Under the pieces are notes generated by a model that searched no databases, was not told the origin of the DNA, and saw only the letters and a list, made by a program, of their open reading frames with translations. Shown here one piece after another: positions 22,581 to 30,407 of a DNA stretch of 41,978 nt. The DNA comes from a virus, in the IMG/VR virus record IMGVR_UViG_3300009124_000036, positions 1 through 41,978 of that record; one strand, written 5' to 3'. Each line of letters opens with the position of its first letter. Positions within the stretch are counted from its first letter, which is position 1. Made by a program: the position numbers and the translations under genes.

Positions 22581-22788
22581 CGTTCGTTTCCTTCTTCTGT
22601 GGATACATCCATTCAGCATTGTAATAGATAACTTCCCAATTAATACCAATACAGGCATCATGGTTGTGTTTTAGGTTGTGTAACACTTCCAGTGCCTGTT
22701 CTCTGGTGAGCCAGTCACACTCCTGCATCACATCTTCAACAGACCACACAATTGCAATCTCATCATCTTTTAGTTCTAGTTTTTCCAT
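22573..22788 (-). CDS. Hypothetical acidic early protein, 71 aa
   Basis: Acidic 71-aa protein, first gene after the promoter at 22822-22850. Starts MEKLELKDDEIAIVWSVEDV, with WLTREQALEVLHNLKHNHDA in the middle, resembling small single-domain helical phage proteins. Good AAGGGAACG ribosome site. Confidence 0.65.
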   Translation of the reverse strand: MEKLELKDDEIAIVWSVEDVMQECDWLTREQALEVLHNLKHNHDACIGINWEVIYYNAEWMYPQKKETNDV

Positions 22789-22821
22789 CTTTCGTTCCCT
22801 TCATTGATTAACGATACATAA

Positions 22822-22850
22822 CCAATATCGGTTATCAAACAGGCTGTCAA
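22822..22850 (-). promoter_or_regulatory. Early promoter with overlapping operator
   Basis: Minus-strand TTGACA (22845-22850), 17-bp spacer and a degenerate -10 TATTGG (22822-22827). A perfect inverted repeat ATAACC-AATATC-GGTTAT (22817-22834) covers the -10, a layout typical of repression. A candidate ligand is one of the two DNA-binding proteins of this operon block. Confidence 0.6.
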
Positions 22851-22851
22851 C

Positions 22852-22890
22852 AAAAAAAGAAACGGGGCTGGAAAATTAATTCCAACCCCG
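22852..22890 (-). terminator. Intrinsic terminator after the first early transcript
   Basis: Arms 22863-22873 and 22880-22890 form an 11-bp stem with one mismatch, followed on the minus strand by TTTCTTTTTTT. It closes the two-gene unit 22917-23358 immediately upstream of the next promoter, whose -35 begins within 2 bp of the T-run. Confidence 0.82.
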
Positions 22891-22916
22891 CTCCCCAACC
22901 AACGAACGAAACAACC

Positions 22917-23171
22917 TTACGCAACCTCGTAAGGTATCCCTAGTTTTAGCACCACCTGTTTGTGTTCGTCAAGCCATTTTTTACATTCCCACCGACTTTT
23001 TCCGACAAACAATACAACGTGACGCAGATAGTCCACACAATCTTTTGATTTCACCAGTTCACGATCTGTCTCACCAATACGCACGGATGATACAGGAACA
23101 CACAAAGACCACTTGTAATCGTTGCGTTCGACAATTTCTATTTCAAGTTTTTTAGTCTTCAAGGACTTCAT
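22917..23171 (-). CDS. Hypothetical early protein, 84 aa
   Basis: Charged alpha/beta 84-aa protein (MKSLKTKKLEIEIVERNDYK), overlapping the ribbon-helix-helix gene by 20 bp. Ends VLKLGIPYEVA. Second gene of a short transcript that stops at the 22852-22890 terminator. Function unknown. Confidence 0.65.
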   Translation of the reverse strand: MKSLKTKKLEIEIVERNDYKWSLCVPVSSVRIGETDRELVKSKDCVDYLRHVVLFVGKSRWECKKWLDEHKQVVLKLGIPYEVA

Positions 23172-23358
23172 CTGATTCCTCTTTCAAAGCATCTAAGTAA
23201 ATATCTATGGCTTCCCTGATTAGGTCAGCTACTGCCACTTGTTCTAGGCTTTTCTTCTGCATCTCTTTAGCAAAAACCGACAATTCATCAAACTGTTTTT
23301 GTTTCATCAACAGAACGTATGTCTTAGTCGGCTCATCTATCTTTGGTGGTCGAGCCAT
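23152..23358 (-). CDS. Ribbon-helix-helix-type regulator, 68 aa
   Basis: A basic start MARPPKIDEPTKTYVLLMKQ gives the beta-strand, followed by two helices (KQFDELSVFAKEMQKKSLEQ and ADLIREAIDIYLDAL) and an acidic tail, the size and order of Arc/CopG-type DNA-binding proteins. First gene of the leftward early operon. Likely regulates the control region beside it (23494-23535). Target is inferred. Confidence 0.65.
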   Translation of the reverse strand: MARPPKIDEPTKTYVLLMKQKQFDELSVFAKEMQKKSLEQVAVADLIREAIDIYLDALKEESDEVLED

Positions 23359-23493
23359 CCTTCATTTCCTTTTTAGATAGTTTATCCAATTTACTTTTCT
23401 TCTTATTAGGTATAACCTGTTTATTATATTTTCTATCCCCTAATAGTTTAGCTATCGGGTTTATTTTATTATATGTTTTCATAATAGGTTATC

Positions 23494-23504
23494 CCCATAG
23501 GGTA
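23494..23504. promoter_or_regulatory. Operator-like CCCATAGGGTA
   Basis: Exact 11-bp copy of the core of the 17355-17369 inverted repeat, placed just downstream of the leftward -10 where a repressor would block transcription. Confidence 0.45.
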
Positions 23505-23507
23505 GGT

Positions 23508-23535
23508 TAAATAAATAGGTAGCACGGCCTGTCAA
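23508..23535 (-). promoter_or_regulatory. Leftward early promoter (TTGACA-16-TATTTA)
   Basis: Minus-strand TTGACA (23530-23535), 16-bp spacer, TATTTA (23508-23513). A second TTGACA occurs ten bases further upstream. Drives the ribbon-helix-helix gene. Confidence 0.6.
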
Positions 23536-23538
23536 GTC

Positions 23539-24396
23539 GTGTCAACCAAAAAAATGCAGTTGACAAGGTTTGTTGTATCGATTATTCCTAGTTACATGAG
23601 ATCACCGAACTGGCTAAAAGGTTATGTTGAGTCGCTGGACATCCAGCCGTTGGGACGCTATCGGTCTGACTGCCCTGTGTGTGGCAAGTCGAATACGTTT
23701 AGCGTAACCGACGACGGATTGCAACGCATGTGGTTTTGTTTTCATGCGGACTGCAACGTGTCTGGTCGAACAGGCATAGTCTTATCAAAAGACTTTGCAA
23801 AGATTGCAATCAAGAAACCGACGCCTAGTGTTGCACCTGCCGCACCGGATAAGTTTGTTATTCCTAACACATTTACCAGTCTTTCCAGAAACTTAGACGC
23901 CGAACTTTATGTAAGATCTGTACATGCCTACGATGCATACCTTGCTGGTCGTGCTGACATTCGGTACGATTTTAAACGGAACAGGGTTGCGTACATAGTC
24001 AAGGCTGACAATAAAATCGTAGATGCGGCAGGGCGTTCCTTAGATGGACGTAATCCGAAGTGGTACAGATATAACAATGCGTCTGTTCCTTTTGCTTGCG
24101 GTGACAATAGTACAGCTATAGTTGTTGAAGATTGTGCTAGTGCATGTGCAGTTAGCAACTTAGTAGCTGGCGTGGCTTTGTTGGGAACCAACTTGTCAGA
24201 TGAACACGTTGACTTTTTATCCAAGTACAAAAGGGTTTTTGTCGCACTTGACAAAGATGCAACCGACAAGGCACTTGACATGGTGAAGATTCTATGTAGA
24301 AAAATACCGACAAAGCTAATGGTATTAAGTCAAGATTTGAAAAACCTAAACAACGAGGAACGAGATGAGTTCATACGATCCCATATCAATAGATAA
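23539..24396 (+). CDS. DNA primase (zinc finger and TOPRIM), 285 aa
   Basis: Synthesises RNA primers at the fork. Zinc-binding N-terminus DCPVCGKSNTF and WFCFHADC (C45, C48, C67, C72), then a TOPRIM region with VVEDCASACAV (E197) and VFVALDKDATDKA (DxD-like, 236-242). Corresponds to the primase half of T7 gp4, with the helicase encoded separately by the next gene (32-bp overlap). GTG at 23539 gives the longest form. ATG at 23554 is equally possible and neither has a strong ribosome site. Confidence 0.85.
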   Translation: MSTKKMQLTRFVVSIIPSYMRSPNWLKGYVESLDIQPLGRYRSDCPVCGKSNTFSVTDDGLQRMWFCFHADCNVSGRTGIVLSKDFAKIAIKKPTPSVAPAAPDKFVIPNTFTSLSRNLDAELYVRSVHAYDAYLAGRADIRYDFKRNRVAYIVKADNKIVDAAGRSLDGRNPKWYRYNNASVPFACGDNSTAIVVEDCASACAVSNLVAGVALLGTNLSDEHVDFLSKYKRVFVALDKDATDKALDMVKILCRKIPTKLMVLSQDLKNLNNEERDEFIRSHINR

Positions 24397-25594
24397 ACAG
24401 ATACTTGGTTTCTGTCTCAACGCTAATTTCTTTGGTAGTGTCAAGAACATTATCGACAGGACAATGTTTGAAAAAGAGATGCGTGACATATTTGACACGT
24501 TGACATATTCGCACACCAAATACGGAAAAGACTTAACTATCAATGAGTTAGCTAGTCTGTTCAATGACCGTAACCCTGCTATGCCAGATGCGACTCGCAA
24601 CAAAGTGCAAGAAACTATTGCAACCCTAGATGTTGGCAACGCTGACAATGCTGACTTGCACCTAGACTTGGTACACAATTTCTGGTTGCGTGATCGTGCG
24701 CGGCAGATAGGGGAAAAGGCAATTGAGATATTTACGGGCGACAGTGAAGAGTTCGGTGAGTTGCGCCGCCTCATTGAAACTGTAGAGGATGGTCGCATCA
24801 GTGACAAAACTACCTATACTAAAGTTGAAGATGACTTGGATACCTTGCTAAATGATGAGGCTGGTGATCCCGACTTCCCTTTCGGTTATGACCTGATCGC
24901 AGAAAATGTGACAGGTCTAGACAGAGGTAACTTAGGTATTTTGTTTGCACGTCCTGAAGTTGGTAAGACTACATTCTGTTGTTTCCTTGCCGCATCGTAC
25001 ATCAGGCAAGGTTTCAAGGTTGTGTATTGGGCGAACGAGGAACCAGCCCCAAAGATTAAGTTGCGTATCATCCAATCGTACTTTGGTTTGACGCGAGAAG
25101 AGATGGTCAGAGACAGAGTCAGCCTGTCGGTTAAGTACGCCGATGAGATCGCCCCGTTGCTTACCATTATGGATTCAGTCGGTACGTCGGTTGAAGAGGT
25201 CGATGAATATGCCAAGCTGAACAAGCCTGACGTTATGTTCTGTGACCAGCTAGATAAGTTTCGTATTGCAGGTGAGTTCAATCGTGGGGATGAGCGGCTC
25301 AAGGAAACCTATGTGTTTGCACGGGAAATAGCTAAAAGAAACAAGACCTTAGTGTGGGCGGTTAGTCAGGCAAACTACGAGGCACACGACAGACAGTGGA
25401 TTGACTATTCTATGCTGGACAACTCACGCACGGGCAAGGCTGGTGAAGCTGACATCATTATTGGTATTGGCAAGACAGGGTCTAGTGAGGTAGAAAATAC
25501 CGTACGTCACATTTGCATATCTAAGAATAAGCTGAATGGGTGGCACGGTATGATCAATGGTCAGATAGATATAGAACGCGGAATATATTACTGA
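24365..25594 (+). CDS. Replicative DNA helicase (DnaB/T7 gp4-like), 409 aa
   Basis: Hexameric helicase. RecA-like core with Walker A ARPEVGKTT (195-203), the NEEPAPK segment (224-230) and Walker B PDVMFCDQLD (288-297), then the LVWAVSQAN motif. The N-terminal ~150 residues are a DnaB-type helical domain. ATG has a good GAGGAACGAG site within the primase 3' end. Acts with the primase encoded just upstream. Confidence 0.9.
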   Translation: MSSYDPISIDKQILGFCLNANFFGSVKNIIDRTMFEKEMRDIFDTLTYSHTKYGKDLTINELASLFNDRNPAMPDATRNKVQETIATLDVGNADNADLHLDLVHNFWLRDRARQIGEKAIEIFTGDSEEFGELRRLIETVEDGRISDKTTYTKVEDDLDTLLNDEAGDPDFPFGYDLIAENVTGLDRGNLGILFARPEVGKTTFCCFLAASYIRQGFKVVYWANEEPAPKIKLRIIQSYFGLTREEMVRDRVSLSVKYADEIAPLLTIMDSVGTSVEEVDEYAKLNKPDVMFCDQLDKFRIAGEFNRGDERLKETYVFAREIAKRNKTLVWAVSQANYEAHDRQWIDYSMLDNSRTGKAGEADIIIGIGKTGSSEVENTVRHICISKNKLNGWHGMINGQIDIERGIYY

Positions 25595-25875
25595 TGGTAC
25601 ACAGAAATACATTGCGTAATCGTAGACTGCGTGAAAGCAGGGGACGGTGGCTTGATATATACAAGCGCAATAAGGGCTGTGAGATGTGTGGTTACAACGC
25701 TGATGCTACTGCATTGCAATTCGATCACATAGATAGGTCAACTAAAGTAAATTCCATATCAAACATGCGGCATTTTAATTTATCTACGTTAATTCAAGAA
25801 CTTAGAAAGTGTCGTATACTATGCGCGAACTGCCATCACATACATAGTGATAAGCAAAGGAAAGAAGATGAGTAG
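25594..25875 (+). CDS. HNH endonuclease, 93 aa
   Basis: Zinc-finger HNH nuclease: CEMCGYNADATALQFDHIDR (CxxC with DH), then CRILCANCHHIHSDKQ (C-x-x-C plus the N..H catalytic end). The ATG overlaps the helicase stop (TGATG), so the shorter frame is preferred over the start at 25540. Probably a free-standing homing-type nuclease inserted between helicase and exonuclease genes. A role in packaging or recombination is less likely at this position. Confidence 0.8.
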   Translation: MVHRNTLRNRRLRESRGRWLDIYKRNKGCEMCGYNADATALQFDHIDRSTKVNSISNMRHFNLSTLIQELRKCRILCANCHHIHSDKQRKEDE

Positions 25876-26215
25876 CGAATATAGGTATGTCAGAACCAAT
25901 TCAAAAGGTGTGCGGATATATCGTAGAGATACGAACGAAAGCCTAGACTATGTTACAAAATTTCTGGAAGACAGGAACATAGATTATGAGACTAGAATAG
26001 GTGGCTCTCTGATTTATATATACAATGATGAAGGTAAATGCTACGCTTATTACTGGACAACAGGAAGGTGGTCAGCGCATAAAGCCATTACACATAAGCA
26101 CTATAGTAGTAAAGGAATAGAAGACTTTACAGATCGGTTTTTAAACAGCAAAAAGGAAATTACGAATGAACATCCTGACCTTCGACGTGGAAACAACCCA
26201 CATCCACAAAGATAG
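25868..26215 (+). CDS. Hypothetical protein, 115 aa
   Basis: Tyr-rich, beta-type start (MSSEYRYVRTNSKGVRIYRR) and a central YIYNDEGKCYAYYWTTGRWS. ATG preceded by AAGGAAAGAAG, overlapping the HNH gene by 8 bp and the exonuclease by 50 bp. It may have entered with the HNH gene or be its partner. Function unknown. Confidence 0.6.
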   Translation: MSSEYRYVRTNSKGVRIYRRDTNESLDYVTKFLEDRNIDYETRIGGSLIYIYNDEGKCYAYYWTTGRWSAHKAITHKHYSSKGIEDFTDRFLNSKKEITNEHPDLRRGNNPHPQR

Positions 26216-26750
26216 TGGCGGCACTACTGCCCTGCCATACTTTGGAAACCGACTCGTATCCATCGGGTACAAGCGTCTGTCTTCACCCTACATACACTAC
26301 CACTGTTACTACCACGCAGATAGGCAAGCCCACGACTTTGCCCCTGAATTATTCCAAGAGGCACTTGACGAAGCTGACATAGTTGTGGGACAAAACATTA
26401 AGTTTGACTTGTCGTGGATACGAGAGTGCGGGTTTGTTTACGACGGTGACATCTATGATACGATGGTGGCGGAATATATTTTATCGAAAGCCCAGCGTTG
26501 GCCTCTTGGACTTGCTGCTCTTGCAGAAAAGTATGACGTTACCCGCAAGGAGAAAGACCTTGTTGAGCCGTATCTTAAAAGCGGTAAGACATTCTACGAT
26601 ATACCGTGGGAGATAGTAGAAGAGTACGGTAAAGCTGACGTACTTGCTACAGAAGAAATTGCAGTTAAACAGCTTGAAGCCTTTGGCACTACCTTTGAGG
26701 AACTATACAATGCAACGGACTTTGCTACCAACCTTGAGACTGTCGCTTGA
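26166..26750 (+). CDS. 3'-5' exonuclease (DnaQ-like, polymerase proofreading), 194 aa
   Basis: DEDDy exonuclease: Exo I FDVETT, Exo II GQNIKFDLSW, Exo III YGKADVLAT with the Y-x3-D pattern. In T7-like polymerases this domain is fused N-terminal to the polymerase. Here it is a separate gene that ends 40 bp into the polymerase gene. It probably supplies proofreading in trans or in complex with the polymerase. Confidence 0.88.
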   Translation: MNILTFDVETTHIHKDSGGTTALPYFGNRLVSIGYKRLSSPYIHYHCYYHADRQAHDFAPELFQEALDEADIVVGQNIKFDLSWIRECGFVYDGDIYDTMVAEYILSKAQRWPLGLAALAEKYDVTRKEKDLVEPYLKSGKTFYDIPWEIVEEYGKADVLATEEIAVKQLEAFGTTFEELYNATDFATNLETVA

Positions 26751-28251
26751 GATGACAGACGTTCTGGCTCGTATGGAGCGGAATGGCTTGAAGATTAACT
26801 TAGATACCCTAGAAGATATCCGACAGGAATACCAACAGGAAATGGATGAACTTGAGGTTCGCCTAGAACGCCTTGCACGGGATGCTATGGGTGACACCCC
26901 TGTCAACCTGTCTAGCCCCGATGACAGAAGCGTGTTGCTCTATTCACGGCGTGTTAAAGATAAGAAGGCATGGTCGCGTGTGTTCAACTTGGGGCACGAG
27001 ATGCGCGGCAACACAATGAAGCCCAAGATGCGTACACGGATGAAGCGTGGCGAGTTCAAGTCTGCCGTAAAGAACATGACTGAGGTTGTGTACAAGACAC
27101 GGGGTCAGCAGTGTGATGAGTGTAGGGGAGAGGGTCGATTTCATCCACGCAAGAAGGATGGCACGATAGGAAAGGCTGTTCGTGTCTGTCGGCGGTGTGA
27201 CGGGGCTGGTGTTCTTTACATACCTACACGGGAAGTAGCCGGATTCAAGCTGATACCTCGTGACCCAATGGATACGGCATCTGCAGGGTTCAAGACCGAC
27301 AAGGTCACATTGGAAAACCGACAAACCGACTTGTCTGGTGATGCCCACGAGTTCGTTGTAGCCTATGTGCGCTACAGTGCTTTGCGTACTTACCTGTCAA
27401 CTTTTGTAGAAGGAATGAAGAATAATGTTGACGCGAATAGTTTCATCCATCCAGAGTTCATGCAGTGTATTACGGCGACGGGTCGTCTTTCGTCTAGAAA
27501 TCCTAACTTTCAGAATATGCCGCGTGGAAGTACCTTCGCTATACGGAAGGTTGTCGAGAGCCGCTTCACGGGCGGTTTTATACTTGAAGGGGATTACTCG
27601 CAACTAGAGTTTAGGGTGGCTGGCTTCTTGTCTAAGGATGGGCAAGCCTACATCGATGTGAAGGATGGTACAGATGTTCACAGCTATACTGCAAGTGTTA
27701 TCGGATGCACACGTCAGGAAGCAAAGGCGCACACGTTCAAACCTTTGTATGGTGGTGTCAGCGGTACAGAAAACCAGCAACGCTATTACCGTGCGTTTAA
27801 GGAAAAGTATGAGGGCGTTACGGAGTGGCACAAGGAACTGCAGAAAGAAGCAGTGCGAACCAAAGTAATTACCCTACCCAGCGGCAGACAGTATGCTTTC
27901 CCATCTGCACGTTGGACTGAGTGGGGTACAGCTACAAACCGTACGGCTATCTGTAACTATCCAGTACAGGGATTTGCAACAGCCGACTTGTTGCCAGCCG
28001 CATTGGTTCGCCTAGATAAGATGATGCGATCAAGAAAATTAAATTCTGTAATCTGCAACACCGTACACGATTCGATTGTATTGGATGTACACCCAGATGA
28101 AAAAGAGGCTTGCATCAACCTATTAGCCTATGCTATGCAGAGTTTACCTGAAGAAACAGTTAATCGGTATGGTGTCGAGTATGACATGCCTGTCGGAATA
28201 GAATTAAAAATAGGCAAAAATTGGCTTGACTCAGAAGAAATAGAACTGTAA
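26710..28251 (+). CDS. DNA polymerase family A with DnaJ-like zinc finger, 513 aa
   Basis: Replicative polymerase lacking its own exonuclease domain. Palm and fingers motifs: A EGDYSQLEFRVAGF (D294), B TRQEAKAHTFKPLYGG (R335-G349), C NTVHDSIVLDV (H453, D454). Residues 135-167 hold two CxxCxGxG repeats (C135/C138 and C160/C163), a DnaJ-type zinc finger inserted between thumb and palm, as described for the HMO-2011 phage polymerase. The ATG has GAGGA 8 bp upstream and lies inside the exonuclease gene. A longer TTG frame from 26644 is possible. Confidence 0.88.
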   Translation: MQRTLLPTLRLSLEMTDVLARMERNGLKINLDTLEDIRQEYQQEMDELEVRLERLARDAMGDTPVNLSSPDDRSVLLYSRRVKDKKAWSRVFNLGHEMRGNTMKPKMRTRMKRGEFKSAVKNMTEVVYKTRGQQCDECRGEGRFHPRKKDGTIGKAVRVCRRCDGAGVLYIPTREVAGFKLIPRDPMDTASAGFKTDKVTLENRQTDLSGDAHEFVVAYVRYSALRTYLSTFVEGMKNNVDANSFIHPEFMQCITATGRLSSRNPNFQNMPRGSTFAIRKVVESRFTGGFILEGDYSQLEFRVAGFLSKDGQAYIDVKDGTDVHSYTASVIGCTRQEAKAHTFKPLYGGVSGTENQQRYYRAFKEKYEGVTEWHKELQKEAVRTKVITLPSGRQYAFPSARWTEWGTATNRTAICNYPVQGFATADLLPAALVRLDKMMRSRKLNSVICNTVHDSIVLDVHPDEKEACINLLAYAMQSLPEETVNRYGVEYDMPVGIELKIGKNWLDSEEIEL

Positions 28252-28289
28252 TATCTATCTACAACCCTAGAAAAAGGAGCATGATTATC

Positions 28290-29150
28290 ATGGATACAGG
28301 GACAGACGTAATGAATATTGACGATATGGACGCAATTGTTTCAGCATTTAATAACGACGATGCTGAAGCCCTAATGGAAGCAAGCGGTCAAGGCGGTAAT
28401 AGTAACCGTCAAGTCGGTTTGCCCCGCATTAATATTAACTACGATACAGAGACTGAAGATGGTCAGACCTTGCCTCGTGGTTCTTGGAAGATGTACCTAG
28501 ATGGTCGGTTTATCTACGCAGAGAAAGTAAGCATGAGATTTATACTGCGTACTTTTGAATATAGCCTGTGGGATCAGGAGAGTGGTGCCTTTTCATCTAA
28601 GTCGGTACAAAAACCGACGCTGTCTGGTATGTTCCCATCAACCGATGGTATCAATAAAGCTGGAAGATTAACTCGTGAGGAAGAGGAGAAACTATCGAAA
28701 GATGACCCCGCCTACTTGCGATCACGTGCCGTTAATTGTAATCAGGTTATCTATGGTAAGATATCTGGTGACTTCAAGACAGCAGAAGGAACTGACGTAA
28801 AGGTCGAAGATCAACCAGTGGTTGCATACTTTAAGCGTTCCGGCTTTATCCCCATCAACGATTTTATTCGCGGTTTGTCTAAGCAGAAGAAGCTTATGCA
28901 AAAGTGTGAAATCTCCCTTACTACACACCGCCATAAAAATGGTAGCGTAACTTTCTGGACTCCTGTACCAGCATTGGAGAAAGAAGTCGATATCACAGAT
29001 CAGGACAAGGAACTCATGGGCTTGTTTGCAGAGACTGTAAAGGGTCACAATGAGAACGTTATGAATCAGTATCGTGAAGCTGTAAAGCTTATCGCTGACG
29101 ATGACGACATTGATCTGGCGGCGGACTTCGAAGATGCTAACGCTGCTTAA
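28290..29150 (+). CDS. ssDNA-binding protein-like, ~286 aa
   Basis: Follows the polymerase and ends in a highly acidic tail (DDDDIDLAADFEDANAA), the usual feature of T7-type SSBs that interacts with polymerase and helicase. A beta-rich core lies around residues 55-230 (SWKMYLDGRFIYAEKVSMRF; VVAYFKRSGFIPINDFIRGL). Two ATGs compete: 28281 lies one base after AGGAG, 28290 is 10 bp after it and fits better. No sequence signature identifies the family, so the role rests on tail, size and position. Confidence 0.7.
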   Translation: MDTGTDVMNIDDMDAIVSAFNNDDAEALMEASGQGGNSNRQVGLPRININYDTETEDGQTLPRGSWKMYLDGRFIYAEKVSMRFILRTFEYSLWDQESGAFSSKSVQKPTLSGMFPSTDGINKAGRLTREEEEKLSKDDPAYLRSRAVNCNQVIYGKISGDFKTAEGTDVKVEDQPVVAYFKRSGFIPINDFIRGLSKQKKLMQKCEISLTTHRHKNGSVTFWTPVPALEKEVDITDQDKELMGLFAETVKGHNENVMNQYREAVKLIADDDDIDLAADFEDANAA

Positions 29151-30027
29151 AATACAAGACTACATGACTAAGGCTCTCAGGGGGGAAACTACTGTCTCCC
29201 CTGAGACTCTTGCTGCCTTCCAAAAAGAATGCAGCGACTCTGTAGTTAAACAACTTACAACTGAACGTGGTGGTTATCGTATTCGTATGTCAGGCTTGGG
29301 TCGTCCTCTTTGCCAACAGGTGTTGGACAAGCAGGGCATCAAGGAAGAGATGGAATACAACACCCTGTTCAGGTTTATGTTCGGTGACCTAACCGAATCT
29401 ATCATCATGCTAATTATGAAAGAGGCGGGGGTAGACATCGTTGACTACCAACGTGCTGTTGAATTGAAGATTGGTGATGAAGTAGTAAAGGGAACTCTTG
29501 ACGTTATCATCCGTGATGAGATGGGCGTTGAAAAGGTTTGGGATGTCAAGTCAGCCAGTGATTGGGCATTCAACTATAAGTTTACAGGACTGGGTGGATA
29601 TGAAAAGCTAAAGGAAGATGATCCCTTTGGCTATCTTATGCAGGGGTTCTTGTACGCTGAAGCAACAGACATGCCGTTTGGCGGGTGGATTGTCGTAAAC
29701 AAATCCAACGGTCAGGTAGCTATTGTTGAAGTTCCTGATTGGTCACAAGACGATAAAGAAGCATACCTGAAGGATGCGGCAGAGCGTATCAAGTTTCTTA
29801 ACAACCCAGACGTAAAGCCATTCAAGCCGTACAAGGCTGTGCCTGAAACGTACAAGAAGGATGGCGAGATTATAGAGACTGGAAACAAACTACTGCCTAA
29901 AGAATGCAACCTGTGTGGTTACAGACACCATTGCTGGCCTAACGCGATCTTACACGACCGTGTTACGTCACGGGCTAAGAATCCACCACAAGTGTGGTAT
30001 TCTAGTCTGAAGAAGAAAGACGTGTGA
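29134..30027 (+). CDS. PD-(D/E)XK exonuclease with Fe-S cysteines (Cas4/RecB-like), 297 aa
   Basis: Nuclease of the RecB/Cas4 type. GDLTE (E88), GTLDVII (D123), VWDVKSAS (D137, K139) and MQGFLYA (Q170) make up the active site. Cysteines C60 and CNLCGYRHHC (C258, C261, C267) have the Cas4/AddB arrangement of one Cys far upstream and a C-x2-C-x5-C at the end, suggesting a 4Fe-4S cluster. Start at 29134 gives a 17-bp overlap with the SSB gene. The frame continues upstream to 29101. Probably recombination or end processing, with the SSB and endonuclease I. Confidence 0.82.
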   Translation: MLTLLKIQDYMTKALRGETTVSPETLAAFQKECSDSVVKQLTTERGGYRIRMSGLGRPLCQQVLDKQGIKEEMEYNTLFRFMFGDLTESIIMLIMKEAGVDIVDYQRAVELKIGDEVVKGTLDVIIRDEMGVEKVWDVKSASDWAFNYKFTGLGGYEKLKEDDPFGYLMQGFLYAEATDMPFGGWIVVNKSNGQVAIVEVPDWSQDDKEAYLKDAAERIKFLNNPDVKPFKPYKAVPETYKKDGEIIETGNKLLPKECNLCGYRHHCWPNAILHDRVTSRAKNPPQVWYSSLKKKDV

Positions 30028-30407
30028 TGCCGTACTTGTTTGTTAAAAACTATGAGGTGGATCTGATGAGCATGAACAAAAGCTTGCATCATATCTACAT
30101 CGAGTCGGCTTCCAAGTCTGGGGGAGAACGTCGGGTAGCCCAAATGCGCTTGCATGAAAACGGGCTACCCCTCACTCTTGTAAACAACTATAGCAAGGAT
30201 GGATCTCTTCAAGCAGAAACTGAAGTGCGAGACATGCGAACTGTAGAAGAAGAATTACAGAAAATTAGTAGAACAGCGTTTAGCGGGGCTTATGTATGTG
30301 TGCCGATGCACCCTTTAACAACAGAACTTACCAACATCGAAAGACTATCCCCAAAACTGGCAGGGTACTTGATAAAAAGATTTCAGTCGATAGGATTAGA
30401 GTTTTGA
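30027..30407 (+). CDS. Hypothetical protein, 126 aa
   Basis: Between two nuclease genes, overlapping both (TGATG at the start, 4 bp at the end). Alpha/beta composition (HHIYIESASKSGGERRVAQM, then LPLTLVNNYSKDGSLQAETE). A GTG one codon upstream (30024) is an alternative start. No domain recognised. The position suggests a recombination or replication accessory. Confidence 0.65.
   Translation: MPYLFVKNYEVDLMSMNKSLHHIYIESASKSGGERRVAQMRLHENGLPLTLVNNYSKDGSLQAETEVRDMRTVEEELQKISRTAFSGAYVCVPMHPLTTELTNIERLSPKLAGYLIKRFQSIGLEF

Larger units (their letters stand above)
23359..23538. other. Second control region between leftward early genes and rightward replication genes
   Basis: AT-rich, no gene. Holds the leftward promoter (23508-23535), the CCCATAGGGTA operator core (23494-23504), a small inverted repeat AGGT-ATA-ACCT (23408-23418) and several AT-rich palindromic words. 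A rightward promoter for the replication genes must lie here or inside the primase start, but no clear TTGACA/TATAAT pair is visible. Confidence 0.55.
16816..24267. repeat. Dense field of the GTCGGTT / AACCGAC word
   Basis: About half of the ~50 window-wide copies of this 7-mer (both orientations) fall here, in coding and non-coding sequence, often extended to GTCGGTTTC. Examples: 17501, 17588, 17987, 17995, 18165, 18303, 18366, 18418, 18682, 19611, 21115, 21132, 22094. Several lie in gene leaders merged with the ribosome site. Function unknown. Confidence 0.7.

Noticed and set aside
26166-28251. Programmed frameshift joining exonuclease and polymerase
   Set aside because: The polymerase ATG at 26710 has a good GAGGA ribosome site at normal distance and no slippery sequence is obvious, so two separate genes explain the data better.
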